Shown here piece by piece: positions 24,698-35,852 of a stretch of DNA of 64,000 nucleotides (the stretch's first letter is position 1; each line of letters opens with the position of its first letter). The notes beneath the pieces are model-generated. The model was not told the DNA's origin. It saw nothing but the letters and a program-made list of their open reading frames with translations, and made no database searches. Position numbers and translations under genes: made by a program. Source of the DNA: Vigna angularis (lineage: Eukaryota > Streptophyta > Magnoliopsida > Fabales > Fabaceae); assembly GCF_016808095.1 (NCBI RefSeq), contig NC_068973.1:27446077-27510076 (forward strand). Reading direction: 5' to 3'.

Positions 24698-24750
24698 AAC
24701 TCCCCCATAAACTTAAATTCTTCCTTTCTTCATTCGACTTTCCATGTGCA

Positions 24751-25038
24751 TCATCCCACACCGGGTTTGCTTCTTTCAATCAAATTTGAGTTCTTCTTTT
24801 TCCTTATTGCCCTCCTGTCTTTTACCTTAGTTGACCTCTTTAATGCTTTGACTGACTTTGTTATGTACGACTTCTCAATAACCTTAACCAACTCGTTTCT
24901 GACCTTAGGCGATTTGTCAACCATCTCTGCCGACTTCTTCATCGGGTTCTTCTCAACATCTTCATCTTCCTCTTCGTCTGGTTCAAGAACACTAGATACT
25001 TCCTCTTCCTTTTCAAGAGTCGTCTTCTTCAGCTTCAT
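24751..25038 (-). CDS. Charged 95-aa frame downstream of gag
   Basis: A Lys/Glu-rich frame (EKEEEVSSVLEPDEEEDEDV within it) begins about 30 bp after the gag stop on the same strand. I recognise no domain. It may be the displaced C-terminal part of a longer Gag or a filler region of this non-autonomous family. There is no pol homology. Confidence 0.35.
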   Translation of the reverse strand: MKLKKTTLEKEEEVSSVLEPDEEEDEDVEKNPMKKSAEMVDKSPKVRNELVKVIEKSYITKSVKALKRSTKVKDRRAIRKKKNSNLIERSKPGVG

Positions 25039-25067
25039 CTAGAAGTCACCCTATCTGCTGAATCTCT

Positions 25068-26219
25068 TCATTTTTTTGTGAGTTCTTTCTCCAGGTTTTC
25101 CTTCTCCACAATTGTTGCATCCTTTACTAAGATCACTTCATCCATTGTTGGGATTGGGCTCTCCATGTCCATTTCATTCGAGCTCTTTGCCATCAACAAG
25201 ATTCCACACTCTTCTTCAACATCTTCAGTAACGAGATTCGTCTCCCCCTTTGTCTCAGACTTGCAATACTTTGCAATATGGCCTACCTTATCACAATTGT
25301 AGCACTTACTTGATCTACACTCATTTGCATAGGGGCCATACTTGCCACACTTAAAACACTTAACTCCTGACCGATCACCTCGGCCTTTTCCTTGTCCTCG
25401 GTCACGCCAATTCTGCTGACCGGTTTGCTCTTCACTATCATTCTCAAAATTACCTCGGCCATGTCCAGCTCGTCCTCGTCCTCCTCGCCATCTACCGCTA
25501 GGACCTCGACTCTGAGTAATCCGAGATTTATTCAAGTCAAACTGTACCTGTAGTGCTTGATCGTCGGGTTCCCTCTTTTTCTTTTTCTTCCTCAATTTTT
25601 GGGCTTTTAATGATCCAGCTAACTCCTCCACAGTGAGAGTTGACAAATCCTTTGTCTGTTCAATAGTGACCACGATACTTTCAAAATCATCCGTCAGATT
25701 TCTCAAGATATTTTCTGCAACTCGGTTAGGAGGAACCTCTTCTCCATTCATTCCGAGTTGGTTGGCCATCTTCTGCACTCGTGTTATAAACTCGACAACT
25801 CCCTCATTTTCATCTATCTCCATATGTTCAAACTCTCTTATGAGAGCTTGTACTCGGACCTGCATCATGCGAGTATCTCCTTTGTATGCCACCTTCAGAA
25901 TTTCCCAGGCTTCTTTTGCTAACTTTGTATTAGCTATTTTCTCGAATACAGATTCAACCACTGCATTATACAGAAAGTACAAAGTCGATCTGTCTTTCAC
26001 TCGTGTCTTTTTCAATACAGCAATTTGGTTCACTGTTTGATGCTCATCATCCGCGAGTTCATTGTACCCGTCCTCCACTATGTTCCATACATCTTGGGAT
26101 CCAAGAAGAACCTTCATCTGCAAAGACCAATTGTCGTAATTGGTATTTTCTGAAAATTGTGGCACACTCATCCCATTGACTACCTTTGTCATCTCTCTCA
26201 CAAAAAAAAAATCAAGCAC
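25068..26219 (-). CDS. Copia-type Gag polyprotein (383 aa)
   Basis: This is the structural nucleocapsid precursor of a Ty1/copia retrotransposon. The N-terminal UBN2/gag domain includes NYDNWSLQMKVLLGSQDVW and AKEAWEILKVAYKGDTR. There is then an Arg/Gly-rich stretch (RWRGGRGRAGHGRG) and two zinc knuckles. The second, CYNCDKVGHIAKYC, is a proper CX2CX4HX4C. The first, CFKCGKYGPYANEC, has proline where the histidine should be, so it probably cannot hold zinc. The more likely start is the Met ten codons in (MTKVVNGMSVPQ). No protease or pol frame follows, so spread would require enzymes from another element. The frame is intact, which suggests recent activity. Confidence 0.85.
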   Translation of the reverse strand: MLDFFFVREMTKVVNGMSVPQFSENTNYDNWSLQMKVLLGSQDVWNIVEDGYNELADDEHQTVNQIAVLKKTRVKDRSTLYFLYNAVVESVFEKIANTKLAKEAWEILKVAYKGDTRMMQVRVQALIREFEHMEIDENEGVVEFITRVQKMANQLGMNGEEVPPNRVAENILRNLTDDFESIVVTIEQTKDLSTLTVEELAGSLKAQKLRKKKKKREPDDQALQVQFDLNKSRITQSRGPSGRWRGGRGRAGHGRGNFENDSEEQTGQQNWRDRGQGKGRGDRSGVKCFKCGKYGPYANECRSSKCYNCDKVGHIAKYCKSETKGETNLVTEDVEEECGILLMAKSSNEMDMESPIPTMDEVILVKDATIVEKENLEKELTKK

Positions 26220-26293
26220 TCACTTTTTCTCTCACGGTGTTTGACTCTCTCCTCTCTCTCTTAATTTCTCTCTCTCGGTACTCAAAGCATGAA

Positions 26294-26306
26294 GCTCTGA
26301 TACCAC
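26294..26306 (-). promoter_or_regulatory. Primer-binding site of the chimeric retroelement
   Basis: Minus-strand TGGTATCAGAGC, complementary to the 3' end of initiator methionine tRNA as in most plant copia elements, lies directly after the 5' LTR. A related site, TGGTACCAGAGTC, lies at plus 24366-24378 beside the internal LTR. Confidence 0.75.
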
Positions 26307-26467
26307 TGATGGGTCTATCGAGGAGGAGGTTCCCTGTGGGTTACACAAACACCAATAGCATCGAGCCAACTATATAAGGGATCGACACCACTCTTTACCC
26401 AAAACCTTAAGGCAATGGGTCTTTCATCTTTATATACTGCTCTACTTTCTCATTTCTATCCAATGTG
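26307..26467 (-). repeat. 5' LTR (type B), lacking its first ~40 bp
   Basis: It matches 23965-24165 from the primer-site end (CTATCGAGGAGG) to CTATCCAATGTG. The outermost ~40 bp of U3 are missing, yet the target duplication TGAAT abuts the shortened end. The inner terminus reads TGATGGGTC here against TGTTGGATC in the partner. Confidence 0.75.
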
Positions 26468-26472
26468 TGAAT

Positions 26473-27129
26473 AAGGGTTCTTCCTCTTTGTTTGATTGAT
26501 GAACCGAGATCAGAGGATTGATACTTGCATGTGATCAGTTGCATGTGAGTCTTGTTTCACATGTACATATCTTTCTAGTCATTTATATGAGTCTCTATTG
26601 AATAACCATAATGATATATCCTGATCGTTCTTGTGATATTTCTATGTGAAGATAGAACATCCTACAAGTTGGAAGAGGTTTCCTTGTTAAGGGTCCTGTG
26701 AGCTTGAAGGGGTTTAGGTTTCTTTTAAGCAAGTTTGTTCGTCTCTCAGATATGGAAAACTAATTACACTATTTTAAATTTTGTATACTTTTAAATATAT
26801 AATTGTATGATTATATGGTAAATTGACTGAATGATTGAAGTGTGTGCTGAATATGACTTCTTGAGTTGTGATTTGGCTCGTAAATTTCATGTTTATGTTG
26901 TATGATAAACTTTGATGACTTTGACAATGTTGGTTGAAATGTTTTGTTTGTAAATCTATTGGTTTAGATTTGATTTTGTATGTTGAGACTTATAATATGA
27001 GGAATTGGCCAAGTGGTACAAGTTTTCATATTTAAAATTGTTTTGAACTAATTCACTGAGAAAAGAGTATCCATTTGATCAATTAAACAGATATAAGTTC
27101 TCTTCAATAGTACAAAATATAAGTCTGAT
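26473..27129. other. Intergenic, probable continuation of the interrupted repeat
   Basis: No coding sequence. It contains leader-like phrases such as CTTTGTTTGATTGATGAACC and GGGGTTTAGGTTTC, and probably belonged with 22386-23959 before the retroelement inserted. Confidence 0.3.
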
Positions 27130-27425
27130 ATACGGTATAGAGTTGAGCGACATCAATGTGACATTGAGTGTCTTATTTTATGAGTAGGATAGCGTTGTGT
27201 GGTACCAAGATGATGTTGAGCGCCTTGTTTTATGAATTGTTTGCCATTGAGCGGTGTCAGGGTGTTGCTAAGCATCATCCTTGTATTGCAGGTTTGGAAC
27301 ATTTTAAACTCAGGGCGAGCACCATAAAGTGTCGTTGAGCGTAACTTTTTGTGAGAGGAATGAAGTTGAACGCCATGACTAGAACTAAGCGTCATGGCCG
27401 GCATTGAGTGTCACCTTTTGTGAGA
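27130..27425. repeat. Degenerate tandem repeat based on GTTGAGCG
   Basis: Variants of GTTGAGCG(C/A)C and CATTGAGTGTC recur every 40-60 bp with TTTTATGA or TTTTGTGAGAG spacers (for example 27143, 27211, 27335, 27365, 27400). Such runs occur inside some legume LTRs. There is no gene. Confidence 0.6.
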
Positions 27426-27770
27426 GAAAATAAAAATACAGAATTAAATTGAGACAAAATAAAAATACATGGACCAAATTGAGACTAATGCAATGACAAG
27501 TTACCTAACAATAATACCTGGTACTATTGGTGCCACATCACACTGTTATTGTCGTATGACACAATGTTAGCTTGACATGTGATAATTTTTTATTTCATAT
27601 AAAAAATTCAAAAAAAAGTTAAAAACAAAAATTAAAATAATTAAAAATATATTTAAAAAATTCAAAAAAACCACGAACTGACACATGATACATTTTTAAC
27701 GGTGTTAGTATGGAATTAACGACAAGAACCTAATTACTTCACTTTTTTGTGATGATCATCTTATTGATGT
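27426..27770. repeat. Dispersed repeat, copy 1 (second copy near 34930-35260)
   Basis: Both copies have AAATTGAGACAAAATAAAAA, a CACATGACACAATGT(C/T)A region, AAAAATTCAAAAAAA, GTTGACACGTGGTAGAT-like sequence and CGGTGTTAG...AACGACAA in the same order. I take them as arms of a long-TIR element family of the same general kind as 37926-39446, but could not pair ends here. Confidence 0.5.
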
Positions 27771-27788
27771 GAACATGTGAAAGTGGGT

Positions 27789-28288
27789 ATTGAAGCATAT
27801 ATGGTGGAAGACATGTTAGGTACAAACAAAGTCTCACATTAGATAAAACAAGAAATGGACATGGGTTTATATACACATAAGATACCTCCATTGGTAAGAG
27901 GCCTGTTAGAATGGTACCAAAAACAAATTCGTGAGGGCTTAACCCAAAACGGACAATATCTTACCAGTGAGGAGATCTATGTGTGTGTTGAACCTCCCTA
28001 CAAATGGTATCAGAGCCGATGGTTCAGGTTTGGTGACTAGGACTCAGACGAGTACATCCTTTCATGGTAAAGGTGAAGCCTAAGCAAGTGGCCAGTGGCA
28101 GATAGCCAGAAAAATCATGGGAGGTGGAGAACAATTAATTCTCAGGTGGAGAACAAGAAATGCTCAGTATGTAACCATGAGTAAGAGGCCTTTTGGAGTG
28201 GTACCAAAAGCAAATCCGTGAGACTTGACACAAAACGAACAATATCTTATCAGTGTAGAGATCTATGTGTCTCTTGAACCTCCCTACA
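27789..28288 (+). mobile_element. TRIM (terminal-repeat retrotransposon in miniature)
   Basis: The left LTR (about 27789-28002) includes TACCTCCATTGGTAAGAGGC, CGGACAATATCTTACCAGTG and GAACCTCCCTACA. It is followed at 28005 by TGGTATCAGAGCC, a methionine-tRNA primer site, then about 150 bp of internal sequence. A partial right LTR (about 28170-28288) ends CTTGAACCTCCCTACA. No coding capacity is present. The right LTR lacks its 5' part, so the copy is damaged. The segment after the primer site (GATGGTTCAGG...AGACGAGTA) resembles the segment after the internal primer site of the chimera at 24174-24380. Confidence 0.75.
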
Positions 28289-28477
28289 AGATGCAACGAA
28301 GTTTTCTCCTTAATCGTCTAGTAGTTACCGTAATTGTTTTAGAAATATTTTATCATTACTGTTATTTAATTTTGATAACTATATTAATAATATAAATTTT
28401 TATATTTGAGACAATGTATTTTCTTTATAAATTTTATAACATTTTATTTTATCATCTTAAAACTGGAAGTTATATAT

Positions 28478-28537
<60 letters not shown>

Positions 28538-29699
28538 TCAACATTTATACACAATTTTACTAACTTTTTAGCATTTTAATGACATTACTTAGAGTAAAAA
28601 TTTATTAAAAATATAATGTTTGATTGATGCCCAATTTTTCTAATTTTTTTAGTATTTTAAGAGAAAATACTTACAGTAAGAATTTATTATTGTTTTATAT
28701 AAAATGTATTTTTTTTATTATTAATGATAAATAATAAATTGGTTTTGTTTATTGCTATTTTTTAAATATTTTTATACCATGTAATTTATTTTAACCGTTA
28801 TACTTGCAATATTTTATTATTTTAACCGTAGGGTTCAATACACGGATATATTGATAGAAGGTACTTTTTTATTACACTGTTTTCTTAGCCATAATTCTTA
28901 TTAATATAAAGAAAGCATAATATTTACATAAAAGTGTCTTATTTATTTTATTTTAACTTTGACATTTTAAAGTTTTATTGAGATGAATAAAATACACAAT
29001 ATATATATATATATGTATATATATATAGATATATATATTTATATACTTGAAAAAAAACCTTAAACCTAAAAAAATTATTAATTAACACGTAATCAAGATA
29101 AACAAAAAACTATAAAAGTTAAATTAATTAAAAACTAAAACTATAAATATACATAATTTTGTCGACCAAATATAAAATTAAACTATTTATATAAAAATAT
29201 CATATCAATATATTTATTTTTTCAGTTTAAATGTACATTTACTTTATTATATAATTTTATTTAACATGCATAATTTAGCAATTTAATTTAACTTCTTTCA
29301 ATAAGTAACTATAATTTTATAGTTTTAATTAGAAACTAAAATACTTATTTTTATGTAAATAGTGTATTATAGCCTAATGTAAAAATAATAAAAGTTAGAC
29401 TTACCTAGATAATGTATTAATAATAATATTCACAATATTTTAAAAAAATGACTTCCGTCTGTATAACAGAGAATTTCTTTTTTAGAATTATGTTATTTTA
29501 AAAACAAAATCTGCAACGTATCTTCTAATATATTCAATAAAAGGATTGAGCCATTAAATACCTATAAATAATATTTTAGAAGTGGTAGTAATTTAAAATT
29601 ACCGAGATTCGATTAACTTAATATTAATTCTTTTAATATAAATAATTTTGTTATAAACGAATTTCATGATTTTAAAATACACTAATTTTCTCTAGGAGT
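28289..29699. other. Intergenic, AT-rich
   Basis: No gene. A (TA)n run at about 28482-28531 and smaller TA runs near 29000-29035 are the only structures. Confidence 0.5.
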
Positions 29700-31203
29700 T
29701 CTGTTTGAATATCAGAGACTAATAGTCACAACGGCGAGATCTTTAAGTATAATCGATTAGTCCCTCCAAAAGAGTAAGTTAGTTTTTATTATTTTCTTTG
29801 GTACGTCTCGTTTTCTTTGCTTGCAAGCCATAGTGTTTGCATGTATTATATAAGTCTTCTATAAGATTATCTATTGATTAGAGGTTTTAACGATATACCC
29901 TAGTCATGTTTCTGTGAGTTGTAGGTGCATATAGAGTTCCTTGAACTGGTGAAGTCATCTTAGCTCTAGAGCAATTGGATCCTCTGTAAGGTAAGGGAAG
30001 CTAAATACCTTATTTTTAAATTTGTAGTAACTTGATAGTTTGAATTGGTATGTGAAATTGTATGTAACCATTATTGAATTTATGTTGAATTCTTTCATAA
30101 TGTATTGTATGACATGACAATTGATGGTTTGGTATGGTGAATCTTAGGTGTAGATAGTTTGTTGAATTGAAACTAGTTTGGATGAGATGATGAGAAACTA
30201 GTTTTGGATTGGTCTTTTGCTCTTGACTTGTGTTTTGGTAATATGATAGCATGATGGTGAGAAATTGGTTTAAAATTGGCTGGTTTTAGGATTCAAATTG
30301 GGGGTTTTGATAAGTAAAATTCTAGAGGAGTTGTTTTAGGGAGAAATTAGATGTTTGTGGTTTATTCTTGAGCCATTTAAAACTTATGTAATCATTTAGT
30401 TTACAAAAATATGGTTTATGGTGTGTTTAATATGCTGTCATATATATACATACGTAAAGAGCTTTGAAATTGGTTTAAAAGAGAATCTTGATAGGTGAAA
30501 TTCTAAAGGGTTTAATGTATGAGTAAGCTTGGTGTTTCTAGCCTGTCCTTAGGTGTTTCAAGACTTGTTTAGCATCTTAGTTTACTAGAATATGATAAGA
30601 AAGGGGTAAAATCTGTTATGAGAGTTTTAGAGTGTTGGTTTATTTCATGAACCTAATTCCTGACCAAAAGAGTAAAATGATATTCAATTGTGGTTGTAAA
30701 TATGTTTTCGAATCAATTCTAATGTCAATGATGCCAATTTGGTCTTTTGGATGGGTTTTAGATCCTACCAAATCCAAAAATCATGTTGTTGTCAAAAATT
30801 GATAGGAATAATAAATTATTAACTATAATGATTGAGTATACAAAAATACAGAGACAACCCTTTCAATGCACTCCTCTCACCACTCAAAATCAAGATAGCA
30901 ACACAAGTGATGAACACACTCAATCTCTTACAAATATCGAGAGCAATCCCAGCTCTTAAGCCTGGTTATCCCCACACAAGTACACAATATAGATTGTTTA
31001 AAGAACCTGATCTTGAACACAATCTTCAAAGTGTAGAATTAATCAGAACCAATGTAGTCCAATTGCCTTGAATGAATCCTTGTAGTTTGATCACCAAGAA
31101 AGCTTTGATTCCTCCAAGAACGTGTCTTTGAGAACACCTGCACACAAACTCAGAAGATTTGTCAGTATTTGAAAATGTAAACGTTATGGAAAAAGGTCTC
31201 AAG

Positions 31204-31353
<150 letters not shown>

Positions 31354-31359
31354 GATTTT

Positions 31360-31790
31360 CAAATCCTATCTCAATATAATAGATTATGTTATTTATGTAA
31401 TCTGTTATGCATTCCTTTCTGTATTAACAGATTATCCTATGTATGTAATCGATTATTTAAACACTTAAGCTTGTTATTGCTTCATTTAACAGTTTTAACA
31501 GATTAAGCTATTTATGTAGTGGATTAAACTATCATTTTCGTTTTAATCGATTATTAAACTTATGTAATCGATTATGTTAACACTTAACCATATTAGTCAT
31601 CCATTTTTCATCCTTAACATATTATCTCACTGATATAACAGATTATGGCTTTCTCTCTGTTTTAATCGGTTATGTAACCTGTATAATCAATTATAATAGA
31701 TCAGTTTGCCCTTGTTAGCTTTCTAAGTGATCTGACTAAATCTAACAAATTATATACTTTATTTAATCGATTATTTATACCAAAAGTGAG
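31360..31790. repeat. Cluster of TAATCGATTA-type palindromes
   Basis: Variants of TAAT(C/T)(G/T)ATTA and AACAGATTA recur about every 25-40 bp (for example 31378, 31426, 31448, 31500, 31546, 31565, 31760). The core TAATCGATTA is a perfect palindrome. Probably a degenerate subterminal repeat of an inserted element. Confidence 0.55.
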
Positions 31791-32690
31791 ATTTTTCATC
31801 TGTTTTAAACTTGAATCATTCAACATTAATGGATTCAGTCATCTAGCACACACATGTTAAAGATATAAACATTTGCTATGCCATTTTGTTGTGGTTGAAA
31901 CCATTATTAATCTTTTAACCATTCATAATAAAAAACAAATATATAAAGATACAAAGCTCCCCCTATCAACAATATAGTTTTAATACATATGAATGTTATA
32001 GGGATGGTAAATGTAGATTAAGTATGATGTGAAAAGGATTCCATGGGAAAATTGTTATGTTGTGTTATGTATTAAAGTAAGGGCTCTGGGATTGGGTGAT
32101 GATTCTGACACTCTCAATAACTCATAATCTCAAGTAGAGATGGGTGATTATGTAGTGAAGAGTAACAGGATGTTCTAGTCTATGCTCACTAGTTTTGGTC
32201 ATAGATGTTTGACGGATTAACCTTGGTATATGATAGTTTGATGGAGTGGTATTATGATTGGGGTAAGTTGTTTCACCACACACATGACATGTCCTTCATG
32301 ACTCCGGCATCAATATATGTATCTGGATGGTCAAGGTCTAAGGTTTGATATGATTATTCTTGTATGGCTTGTTTTATATTATAAGTGTGATATTATTATT
32401 TTACAAATGTATGAAGGTTAGTTTGGTACTTTAGCTTATCATTTTGTCTTTGTCTGATCTTGTGTGTGTTTGTTTTCTCTTTTACAATGATCACCTTAAA
32501 TGGTGCGAACTTAAGAGAACATCCTTTGAGTTGATCCAGTGCGGGGTGTGGGCGAAGTAGAGACATAGTTAAGTTTTAGTTTTCAAGGTATAACTTTTTA
32601 ACTTAGAAATCTCAAGTTTCTCGTTAGTTATCATATTTGTAGTACTTATTTTAATAGTTTTATACTTGTAAAATGAGATGTTACATAATC

Positions 32691-33640
32691 ACTTCTAGCC
32701 AAGAAAAAAAATATCTTTAGACATTTTAATTAATGAAAAAATTTAAACAATATTAATATAATGTTTTATAGTTAAATTTGATACATTTTTACTATGCAAA
32801 TTAAAATAAATAAAAATATAAGATAAAAAAAACTTATACATGTATTTCAATTTTCATATTAAAATAATGTGTATATACATATAATAAATAAATAAATATT
32901 CTATTTTATTATATAAATATGTTGCATTATATTTTATATTAAAAATTCAAATAGAAATAAAAATAATTAATAATAACTATTTATTTAATTTTTAACTTAA
33001 AAATGGTATTGCATTTCATTATCTATATAAATAAACTAACATCAAATTCGTACTATTTATTTAATTTTTAATTTAAAAATGGTATTGCTTTCCATTATCT
33101 AAATAAATAAACTAACATAAAATTTTAGTACTACTGTCCATATCCGTATTTGCATTTTGTAATTGGATGGAATGAGTGGGCTTTAACTTTATAGGCCCCC
33201 TCTTTTATTGTTTCCGTTTCAACTTTAGTTGTTTTGTGAATAAGTCTGGACTTATTTTTTTACTTAATTTTGATGTGGTTAGATAGTGTTTATATAAAAA
33301 ATTCAGCTAGCATGGATAGAAATAACAAATAAATCTAAATTTAACATAAATTTATAACAGTTATTCACAAAGAATAATCTTTTCGTGTATATTTTCAACA
33401 AGACTTAATACCATTTTTTTTTATTTTGGTTAATTTTGTTCAACGAGATTTATTTTTTTTAGTGTTTTATGTAGTTCTATTTTTTGTAATTTATATTTAA
33501 TTTAGAGTGTATACATGAGTAATAACTGAATGATATGTTTTATTTTTTCTGACGTGACTCACCACATCATTTAATTTTCTTCCCAATACTCCTGAAGAAT
33601 TTGTCACAATCATAATGTAATCAATTGCTACAAAAATCGT
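32691..33640. other. Intergenic, AT-rich
   Basis: A local duplication, ACTATTTATTTAATTTTTAA...AAAATGGTATTGC, occurs at about 32978 and 33053. No gene is seen. Confidence 0.45.
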
Positions 33641-34450
33641 GACATTTTGTGGACTAATTAGTGGATGCTCCTACTTTGATATCTGGATGGCCTCCATCAC
33701 TAACCCTCTACCTGCCACTTAAGTCTCAGTGCTTCAACGTCTGTGTTCTGCCATCTATTATGGGAAATATGGTTGCGATTTGGCTAGCTACCACTTAACA
33801 AAAAAGTTGTTGAGTCCTTGGAGGATTAGGGTTTTACTTGCACCTTATAGTTACTGTCGCGGGGTACTTAGCTACCACTTAGCAAAAGGGTCCTAGCATT
33901 TTAGGGGAATTAATTTCACACGTATTTCTGTTTTCATCCTTTTGATTTTATTTGTTGGGTTGTGTAGGTGACTATGTTCATGGAAGAGGCGTGATTTGGA
34001 TCTGATTCTTTTGCAGGTTTTACGTGAACGGAGATGATGGCGCGATTTGAATCTAATTCTTCTACGAGTTTCTCATGAACGAAGATGGTGACGAAGGTGG
34101 TACGATCTAGGTCTGAATTTTCAGCAGATTTTGCATAAACGAAGATGGTGAGATGGTGGCATGTCCAAGGATGATGCTGTGGTCGCTGTGTTTTAAAGAG
34201 ATGGTTGAAGAGACACTCTGATTTGCGGTGGTTGACAATGAAGGAAGCCATGGTGACTGCTTAGGTTTCAAAGTGTGTTGAAGAGATGACATGGTGAGTC
34301 ATATCAAGAAAAAATGGAAGAGGTCATTCAAACATTACCAACTAGTAGGAATGCAATAAAATCTCATACCTGCAGGTACCCGCGGATAAAATCCGTTACG
34401 GGTATTTAATACTTGCAGGTAAGAGGTACCGCGGGTAACGGATACAAATA
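33641..34450. other. GC-richer unidentified segment and TACCCGCGG inverted motifs
   Basis: 33640-34320 is less AT-rich and has open frames on the minus strand (33934-34251) that I do not recognise; a repeated phrase GATTTGGATCTGATTCTTTTGC / GATTTGAATCTAATTCTTCTAC argues for duplication rather than a gene. At 34365-34445, GGTACCCGCGGATAAAATCC faces GGTACCGCGGGTAACGGAT, an inverted pair like a small element end. Confidence 0.35.
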
Positions 34451-35852
34451 TTTTTATTAAATATTTTTAACAAATTAAAAAAAAATTATGTAAAAATCCT
34501 AGTTAATGTGAAATTTGTAAAAAAATAATGAACTGACTGATACTATTGTGTTTTATGATAAATTAGTCATAAATGTGGTTGTAACGATAATTTACTTTAT
34601 TAAGTGTTATTGAAATGCTAACTTTTATAGTTTGCTCATTCATAATATTTAGGTCAAATGATTTCATTTGTTGTTTAATTTTGTATACAAAATTTAAATG
34701 AGTTTCTTTATTTTTATTTGTCTCAATATAGTTTTTGTTTTGAAAATTTTAATGCAATTAAGTTATTTTCGATAGGACTCCACAAATAAAAATGTGTTCT
34801 ATGTTAGTTTGAAATTTTTTTATTTTTCTAATAAAAAATATTAATTTGAATAAATTCTTTTAAAGATTTATATACAAATTAAATTTTGTTTAAATTTGAA
34901 GAAGAACAAAATTGTTTAATTTAAAAAAAAAATAGGACTAAATTAAGACAAAATAAAAATACAAAGATCAAATTGAGACAAAATAAAAATATAGGGACCA
35001 AATTGAGATAAATGCAATGACATATCAATGCCACATGACACAATGTCACTTGACACGTGTCAAAAATTTTATTTTAAAAAAAATAAAAAATACAAATAAT
35101 TAAAAAAAAATATTTAAAAATTCAAAAAAATTATGAGTTGACACGTGGTAGATCTTTAACAGTGTTAGAGCGAAACTAACGACAATGACTTAATTGATTT
35201 AATTTTTCAAAAATAGAGATCCAATTGAAACCAGAAAAAAGTGAAAGACCTATTTGAGAAAAGTCACCTAGAGATTACCTTAATGTTTAAACCTATAATC
35301 TATATATAGTTATTTATTTAAAATTCTTATCTCGATTCTTTTTTTTTGTATTATTTTAAACATCATCCTTTTATACTTCAAATAAATATATATAAAATAA
35401 TAAAAATAAAGTTAAAGTAAATATTTTATTTAGTTAATGAATTGGATAAAAAATAATTATTGTTTTTATTCTTATTTTAGTACTTGTTATACTTATTTGG
35501 ATGATGTATAGATTATTGTTTAAGAAAAAATGACATATGTTAATAATTATGTGATCTTTAAAAGTATCCGAAAGTATGTTAACAGAGAAAAACTAATAGT
35601 TTGGTTTCAATGATTTTGGTATAACATGAAATGGAAGTAAAGACCATGATGAGGTCTAAGGAAGTATTTACCTTGTAAGTGAATATTTGGATAATTTATA
35701 ATAACGTTTTGGTCTAAGATATTCATTGACCGAATTTCAAATTATCTAATACCTTCTTAATATTGTTAATGTTAAGTAGTGAGTATATATCTCTTTTTAT
35801 GGACCGATAAATGACTCAATGTTGCAAGTTCAACCCTTAAAGTAACATTCAC
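34451..35852. repeat. AT-rich DNA with dispersed repeat, copy 2
   Basis: 34930-35260 is the second copy of the repeat described at 27426. The remainder has no recognised content. Confidence 0.45.

Larger units (their letters stand above)
23965..26467 (-). mobile_element. Chimeric copia/TRIM retroelement, minus orientation
   Basis: A perfect 5-bp direct repeat TGAAT (23960-23964, 26468-26472) flanks the whole unit. On the minus strand the order is: 5' LTR of type B (26467-26307), tRNA-Met-like primer site, gag, a second charged frame, a polypurine tract (TATGGGGGAGTT), a different LTR of type A (24697-24381), a second primer site, a TRIM-like internal segment, polypurine tract GAGGGGGAGA, and 3' LTR type B (24165-23965). 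A single LTR sits between a polypurine tract and a primer site, which no simple insertion gives. Protease, integrase and reverse transcriptase are absent. Confidence 0.75.

Noticed and set aside
24746..26040. Plus-strand frames of 98 and 135 aa
   Set aside because: They are antisense to the copia gag region, and the minus-strand protein has real domains.
28005..28017. TGGTATCAGAGCC considered as part of a tRNA-Met gene
   Set aside because: It lacks the rest of a cloverleaf and sits directly after an LTR end, so it is a primer-binding site.
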